In this document: one piece after another, positions 5,927 to 9,824 of the stretch
How positions within the stretch are numbered: position 1 is the first letter of the stretch
Layout: each line of letters begins with the position of its first letter
NCBI GenBank assembly: GCA_964592115.1
Contig: CAZQCP010000120.1
Location: 1-9,824, forward strand
Direction: 5' to 3'
Length of the DNA stretch: 9,824 nt
Source of the DNA: Sva-07 sp964592115
Lineage (GTDB): Bacteria; Actinomycetota; Acidimicrobiia; Acidimicrobiales; Ilumatobacteraceae
Notes under the pieces: model-generated
Seen by the model: only the letters and a program-made list of their open reading frames with translations
Told to the model about the DNA's origin: nothing
Database searches by the model: none
Program-made: the position numbers and the translations under genes

Positions 5927-7123
5927 CTACGGGAAGCGGGCGCGCAGCCAATCGACGACGTGGGCGATCGCTTCCACGCGGTGGCCTTCGAGGTAGTGCG
6001 GCGCACCCTTCATCTCGACGTACGTGACGTCGTCGGCACCGGCCGCCTCGACGATCTCGCGAGCCTGCCACACGCGGATCTCGGTGTCGGCCGTCGGGTG
6101 GACGAGGATCGTCGGCACGGTCACCTGCGGCATCGTGTCGGCGAGCTTGGCGTGACTCGACAGCCCCGACCACGTGCTCAACCAGCCACGAGCGGTCATC
6201 GTGCGAGCGAGCCCGCCGCGGCCGTAGTTGGCGTCGTGCGGATCCGGGAATGCGAACAGCGACCCCATCGGCCGGTCGTCGGGGTCGATCGACAGGTCGA
6301 GGTAGGCCGGATCGGCGAGCGTGCGATAGATCGTGAGGTACTTGGTGAACACGACGCGCCGCCGCAGCGCTCCCCAACGCTCAGCGTCGCGGCGATCGGT
6401 CGCCTTCAGCGCGGGCACCGCCGCTTCCGACTCGGCGATCGACGCCTTGGCGGTCGCATCGATGCGAGCGACGCGGGCGACCTGGGCGGCTCGGTAACGG
6501 GCGAGCCACTCGCGGTCGTACGTGCACGGTTCGGGCCACGGCCGCCACCCGTTGTCAGGGTGATACATGTCGAGCTCGGGCACGGTGGCGAACGGGTCGG
6601 ACTCGTCGGCGACCGATGGGTCGATCACCTGCAACATGAACACGCCCTCGCCGGGGTGTGCCGCCATGCCGATCCACCCGTCGCCGATGCCGAGCTGAGC
6701 GTTGGCCATCGCCATCAGCGAGCCGCCGCCCGAGTTGCCGAGCAACACGACGGACTCGGCGCCACGACGGATCATCTCGTCGTGGGCTGTCTGCACGTCG
6801 GTGATGCACAGCTCGTGGAGGCAGTCGGTGTCGTTGTTCATGTAGCGGGTGCCGAACCCGAGCACCGCGTACCCGGCGGCGGCGAGCAAGGGACACGCGT
6901 AGTGCACGCTGAAGTCGCCCCGGGGATGCGACAGGATCACCGCCGTCTTCCACGGCGTGCCTGCCGGTGGGGTCCACAGGATCCCGCGCACCAACCCGCC
7001 GTCCGGTGACACGAGCCGGATCGACTCCCGTCCGACCCGCACACCGGGGTCGTCTTCCGGAAGGGGCCAAAAGCTCAGCCCGAACGGGCGTTGCCCGCCG
7101 AGCAGCACATCGAAGTCAGACAT
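5927..7123 (-). CDS. Serine-nucleophile alpha/beta hydrolase
   Basis: This 398-residue protein has an alpha/beta-hydrolase core interrupted by a long helical insert. Visible landmarks are the strand AVILSHPRGDF (61-71), the nucleophile elbow GNSGGG (Ser131), a helical insert rich in Ala/Arg (about 205-270), Asp346 in HPTADTEIR as the likely acid, and His376 in GAPHYLEGH as the catalytic base. This predicts an esterase or amidase of unknown substrate. I start it at ATG 7123. The upstream in-frame ATG at 7183 lies inside a 30-bp repeat and would add a basic, non-family N-terminus. A TAGCGT -10-like box lies at 7131-7136, only seven bases before the ATG, so a leaderless mRNA is possible. It converges on the epoxide-hydrolase gene with 76 bases between the stops. 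Confidence 0.9.
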   Translation of the reverse strand: MSDFDVLLGGQRPFGLSFWPLPEDDPGVRVGRESIRLVSPDGGLVRGILWTPPAGTPWKTAVILSHPRGDFSVHYACPLLAAAGYAVLGFGTRYMNNDTDCLHELCITDVQTAHDEMIRRGAESVVLLGNSGGGSLMAMANAQLGIGDGWIGMAAHPGEGVFMLQVIDPSVADESDPFATVPELDMYHPDNGWRPWPEPCTYDREWLARYRAAQVARVARIDATAKASIAESEAAVPALKATDRRDAERWGALRRRVVFTKYLTIYRTLADPAYLDLSIDPDDRPMGSLFAFPDPHDANYGRGGLARTMTARGWLSTWSGLSSHAKLADTMPQVTVPTILVHPTADTEIRVWQAREIVEAAGADDVTYVEMKGAPHYLEGHRVEAIAHVVDWLRARFP

Positions 7124-7176
7124 CGCTCGGACGCTACGGCCGTGCTGCCGACGAAACCGAAGCCGAGTCGCATTGG

Positions 7177-7206
7177 ATTGCATCCGGGGTCAGACCCCAC
7201 ATGCAA
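7177..7206 (-). repeat. 30-bp hairpin repeat, copy 2
   Basis: Perfect copy in inverse orientation to the one at 7291-7320. The core is GGGGTC-A-GACCCC, flanked by ATTGCAT and ATGCAA arms. It lies 53 bases upstream of the minus-strand hydrolase start. Confidence 0.9.
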
Positions 7207-7220
7207 TATCACGCGGTCGC

Positions 7221-7250
7221 ATTGCATCCGGGGTCAGACCCCACATGCAA
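7221..7250 (-). repeat. 30-bp hairpin repeat, copy 3
   Basis: Identical to the copy at 7177-7206 over all 30 bases, in the same orientation, and 44 bases from it start to start (14-base gap). The gap and the flanks do not match each other closely, so this is not a simple slippage product of a longer unit. Confidence 0.9.
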
Positions 7251-7290
7251 CCGCGTACCGGCGTGGCACCGGTCATCATCATGTGTGCTG

Positions 7291-7320
7291 TTGCATGTGG
7301 GGTCTGACCCCGGATGCAAT
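7291..7320 (+). repeat. 30-bp hairpin repeat, copy 4 (inverted)
   Basis: Exact reverse complement of copies 2 and 3, ending six bases before the stop codon of the minus-strand baeRF-like gene. With the upstream copies it could form a large stem as well as its own hairpin. At this site the hairpin could stop or protect the baeRF transcript's 3' end. Confidence 0.9.
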
Positions 7321-7326
7321 GTGGCG

Positions 7327-8433
7327 CTACGCGTATCTGAGGATGGCGGCGGCCTCGCGGCCACCGGGCACCTCGTCGGCGCGGACGGCGACCACCCGGC
7401 CGCCGGCGCGCAGCACACGACGTGCCACCTCGTCGACGACGCTGTATGCGCCGGGACCCTCGTCGAAAGTCACCTCGCCGTCGTCGCCGATCTGCCCGGC
7501 GACGAATCGATCGATGTCGACGAGCAGCACGTCGACGGCGCCGAACGTGGCCGCCCGCGCGACGTCGACGAGATCGGTCGCCGTGCGGCGCTGTCCGTCA
7601 CGCAGGGCGAAGAGCTCGGCGAGGTCGCGGATCTCCGCCGCGTAGATGCCATCGAGCACGCCGCGCGCTGCTGCCGCGAGCTCGTGGTCCCCGACGTGTT
7701 CCGGGTTCCCCGGGACGTGCTCGTCGGCGAGCGTGTGCAGCGTCGACACCGCCGGGAAGAGACTTGCCAACGGCTCGGCAGCGGCCAGCACGACCGGTAG
7801 CTCGTGACCGCGGATCGCGGCGCGTACGGCACGGTCGACCTGCCGGGCGTACTTGCGCATCCGCGACGTGCGACCCTCTGGGCTCAACAGGCCGAAGCCG
7901 GCCGCACCGCTCGCGCCAGGCGCTGTCTCGACGAAGCTGTCGAGGTCGGTGGGGATGTCGGCGACGTCGACCTCGACGGGCCCCGCGTCGCCCGTGAACT
8001 CGAGGAGGCGCGCCGACCCCTGCGCCAATGCGAGCACGAACCCGGCGTTGGGGAACGTGACGGCACGCAGCAGCGGCTTCACCATGAACCGGTCGGCGAC
8101 GACGGCGAGCGACTCGAGCCGGCTCGCGAGTCGGTAGATGCGGACCTCGTCAGTGGTGGCGAACACCGCGAGGCTGTTCGCCTGGTGCCGCCAGAAGAAC
8201 GGGTCGTCTTCGAGGTCGGCGAACGCCTCGGCGAACGTCGCCACGTCGTGCTTGTCGACGCCGGCCGCGCCGAGTTGTGCGGTCGCGTCGGCGGCGAGGT
8301 TCTTGAACGCGATCCGCTCGGCGTCGGCGTCATCGGTCTGCGGCGTCGCCGACATGTAGATCGACACGCACGTCCTCCCGGTCACCTCCAGCAGCGAACG
8401 GACCTCCGCCGGTGTCGGCAGATCGACGTACAT
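7327..8433 (-). CDS. baeRF3-type (bacterial archaeo-eukaryotic release factor-like) protein
   Basis: This 368-residue protein matches the baeRF group by pattern. The N-terminus is DLPTPAEVRSLLEVTGRTCVSIYMS, then a helix ERIAFKNLAADATAQL (39-54). A middle part LAVFATTDEVRIYRL follows, then the basic segment SRMRKYARQVDRAVRAAI. The C-terminal domain has FGAVDVLLVDIDRFVAG, the segment from DEGPGAYSVVDEVARRVLRAG, and an ending that reads VVAVRADEVPGG. Bacterial members are thought to act at ribosomes in stress or defence, but none of this is shown for this gene. I see no GGQ motif, so it is unlikely to release peptides itself. The ATG at 8433 has GGAGG five to six bases upstream. A 7-bp inverted repeat lies in its leader. 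It is downstream of the acyl-CoA synthetase on the same strand, 167 bases apart. Confidence 0.8.
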   Translation of the reverse strand: MYVDLPTPAEVRSLLEVTGRTCVSIYMSATPQTDDADAERIAFKNLAADATAQLGAAGVDKHDVATFAEAFADLEDDPFFWRHQANSLAVFATTDEVRIYRLASRLESLAVVADRFMVKPLLRAVTFPNAGFVLALAQGSARLLEFTGDAGPVEVDVADIPTDLDSFVETAPGASGAAGFGLLSPEGRTSRMRKYARQVDRAVRAAIRGHELPVVLAAAEPLASLFPAVSTLHTLADEHVPGNPEHVGDHELAAAARGVLDGIYAAEIRDLAELFALRDGQRRTATDLVDVARAATFGAVDVLLVDIDRFVAGQIGDDGEVTFDEGPGAYSVVDEVARRVLRAGGRVVAVRADEVPGGREAAAILRYA

Positions 8434-8458
8434 GGCATACCTCCACGCTCGGCCGTTG

Positions 8459-8479
8459 CCCCGGACAGGGGTTCCGGGG
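8459..8479. promoter_or_regulatory. Perfect inverted repeat in the baeRF-gene leader
   Basis: CCCCGGA (8459-8465) and TCCGGGG (8473-8479) are exact inverted repeats separated by seven bases. The element lies 26 to 46 bases before the baeRF start, between a possible -10 box and the ribosome binding site. It could be an RNA hairpin in the 5' leader or a dimeric repressor operator. No U-tract follows it, so a terminator is less likely. Confidence 0.5.
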
Positions 8480-8496
8480 TGGTTCGGACACTCGCG

Positions 8497-8523
8497 ACCA
8501 TATCGCCCGACCCCAGGACGCAA
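8497..8523 (-). promoter_or_regulatory. Possible promoter for the baeRF-like gene
   Basis: On the minus strand TTGCGT (8518-8523) and TATGGT (8497-8502) resemble -35 and -10 boxes, but the spacing is 15 bases, shorter than the usual 16-18. The predicted transcription start is near 8490, giving a leader of about 56 bases that contains the inverted repeat at 8459-8479. Weak evidence. Confidence 0.25.
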
Positions 8524-8534
8524 CCGGGCCGAAA

Positions 8535-8609
8535 GTCACCTCACAGAGCGTCACCACACCGAGGGTCACCACACCGAGCGTCACCACACCGAGCGTCGCC
8601 TCAGGCGGT
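8535..8609. repeat. 15-bp tandem array, three close units plus two degenerate ends
   Basis: Units start at 8535, 8550, 8565, 8580 and 8595. The three central units share GTCACCACACCGAG followed by C or G; the end units are degraded. The array fills the space between the acyl-CoA synthetase stop and the possible baeRF promoter, and its last unit overlaps the synthetase stop codon. The period is a multiple of three, and in the synthetase frame the units would read GDARC/GDPRC after the stop, so it may derive from former coding sequence or simply from slippage. Confidence 0.8.
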
Positions 8610-9824
8610 GTCGGTGCGGGCAGCGGTGTGGAGGCCGAGCTCGTCGATCGCCAGCTCGCGCATCTCGACCTTGCGCACCTTGCCGGTCACGGTCATCGGG
8701 AAGTCGTCGACGAACTTCACGTAGCGGGGCACCTTGTAGTGGGCGATCGACCCACGACAGAACTCGATGACCGCCTCCTCGTCGAGTGACGCACCCGGTC
8801 GGACCTTGATCCAGGCCATCAACACCTCGCCGTAGCGCTCGTCGGGGACACCGATCACCTGCACGTCTTCGACGTCGGGATGCGCGTAGAGGAACTCTTC
8901 GATCTCGCGCGGGTAGATGTTCTCGCCGCCGCGGATGACCATGTCCTTGATGCGGCCGACGATGTTCAGGTACCCGTCGTCGGCCATCACGGCGAGGTCA
9001 CCGGTGTGCATCCAACCGTCGGCATCGATCGCCTCGGCGGACTTGTCGGGGTCGTTCCAGTAGCCCTGCATCACCGAATAGCCGCGGGTACAGAACTCGC
9101 CGGTCTCGCCACGATCGAGCGTTGCGCCGGTGTACGGATCGGCGATGCGCACCTCGACGTGCGGGTGGGCGCGCCCGACCGTCGCCGTGCGGTGGTGCAG
9201 CGAATCGTCGGGCAACGTCTGGGTCGACACGGGGGATGTCTCGGTCATGCCGTAGCAGATCGTCACGTCGGTCATGTGCATCCGGTCGACGCACTGTTTC
9301 ATCACCTCGACCGGGCACGGCGATCCCGCCATCACGCCCGTGCGCAACGAGGACAGGTCGAACGAATCGAAGTCAGGGTGGGCGAGCTCGGCGATGAACA
9401 TCGTCGGCACCCCGTAGAGCGACGTGCAGCGCTCCCGTTCGACCGCGGTGAGCACGGCGGTGGCGTCGAACGCATCTCCCGGGATCACCATCGTGGCGCC
9501 GCGCGACGTGCAGCCGAGGTTGCCCATCACCATCCCGAAGCAGTGATAGAAGGGCACCGGGATGCACAGGCGGTCCTCATGGGTGATCCCTTGACCCGCG
9601 GTGGTGAAGTACCCGTTGTTCAAGATGTTGCGGTGGGTGAGCGTGGCGCCCTTCGGGAATCCCGTGGTGCCCGATGTGTACTGGATGTTGATCGGGTCGT
9701 CGGGTCGCAGGGCTGCTCGCTGGACGGCGAGGTCCTCGGCGGTGACCTCGTCGCTGCCGGCGGCGAGGGCATCCCACTCCTCGGTCCAGAAGAAGACCGC
9801 CCGTTCCAGTGCGGGCGTCGCGCC
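8601..9824 (-). CDS. Acyl-CoA synthetase, ACSF2-like AMP-binding enzyme (5' end outside window)
   Basis: The reading frame stays open to the right edge, so the N-terminal part is missing and 407 residues are visible. Motifs from the adenylate-forming family appear in order. The P-loop YTSGTTGFPKG is at visible residues 49-59, followed by TLTHRNILNN. VPFYHCFGMVMG and YGVPTMF come next. CYGMTETSP (190-198) binds adenylate, and the hinge region contains WMHTGDL (about 271-277), GRIKDMVIRGGENIYP and IEEFLYAHPDVEDVQVIGV. The C-terminal catalytic lysine is in MTVTGKVRK (about residue 382). The enzyme should activate a fatty or medium-chain acid to its acyl-CoA via an acyl-AMP; the motif string resembles ACSF2/FadD35-type enzymes most, so a medium-chain substrate is plausible. 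It likely feeds beta-oxidation. It shares a strand with the baeRF-like gene downstream. Confidence 0.95.
   Translation of the reverse strand, partial: GATPALERAVFFWTEEWDALAAGSDEVTAEDLAVQRAALRPDDPINIQYTSGTTGFPKGATLTHRNILNNGYFTTAGQGITHEDRLCIPVPFYHCFGMVMGNLGCTSRGATMVIPGDAFDATAVLTAVERERCTSLYGVPTMFIAELAHPDFDSFDLSSLRTGVMAGSPCPVEVMKQCVDRMHMTDVTICYGMTETSPVSTQTLPDDSLHHRTATVGRAHPHVEVRIADPYTGATLDRGETGEFCTRGYSVMQGYWNDPDKSAEAIDADGWMHTGDLAVMADDGYLNIVGRIKDMVIRGGENIYPREIEEFLYAHPDVEDVQVIGVPDERYGEVLMAWIKVRPGASLDEEAVIEFCRGSIAHYKVPRYVKFVDDFPMTVTGKVRKVEMRELAIDELGLHTAARTDTA

Noticed and set aside
7124..7183. Upstream ATG at 7183 for the minus-strand hydrolase
   Set aside because: It falls inside a 30-bp repeat and adds basic residues with no family match; MSDFDVLL at 7123 is a natural start.
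7177..7320. CRISPR array
   Set aside because: Spacers are irregular (14 and 40 bases), one copy is inverted, no cas genes are present, and each repeat is itself a long hairpin.

Overview
The window comes from a high-GC actinobacterium. The gene styles (an HxlR remnant with a WGDRWL tail, a baeRF3-type protein, D-aminoacylase-like and ACSF2-like enzymes, frequent ATGA/GTGA overlaps) would suit an Acidimicrobiia/Ilumatobacter-like lineage. That placement is inference; no rRNA or other taxonomic marker is present.

Layout. Bases 1-73 hold one 30-bp hairpin repeat and a tandem partial copy. Bases ~150-295 carry the frameshifted C-terminal remnant of an HxlR-type regulator. Bases 339-446 fold into a convincing ykkC-family riboswitch aptamer, followed by an expression platform that can pair with the ribosome binding site of the EamA transporter gene at 492-1403. 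A SIMPL (DUF541) protein follows at 1451-2131. A cytochrome b561-type membrane protein with an Arg-Gly-rich insert lies convergently on the minus strand (2156-2722).

From 2777 to 5850 there is a tight plus-strand operon: a 62-aa LysM/tail-X-like protein, an 81-aa unknown protein, an N-acyl-D-amino-acid deacylase-family amidohydrolase and an epoxide-hydrolase-type alpha/beta hydrolase. Every junction overlaps. A second alpha/beta hydrolase faces it on the minus strand (5927-7123). Three perfect copies of the 30-bp repeat fill 7177-7320. Then come two more minus-strand genes: a baeRF3-type protein (7327-8433), with a leader inverted repeat and a 15-bp tandem array upstream, and the C-terminal two thirds or so of an acyl-CoA synthetase that runs off the right edge (8601-9824).

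Biology. The window combines a metabolite-sensing RNA controlling an exporter-type permease with a set of catabolic hydrolases and an acyl-CoA ligase, which fits degradation of amide, epoxide or acyl substrates. The strongest observation is the riboswitch and its anti-Shine-Dalgarno switch. The repeat family and the two small operon proteins come next. No transposase, CRISPR array, tRNA or rRNA was seen.
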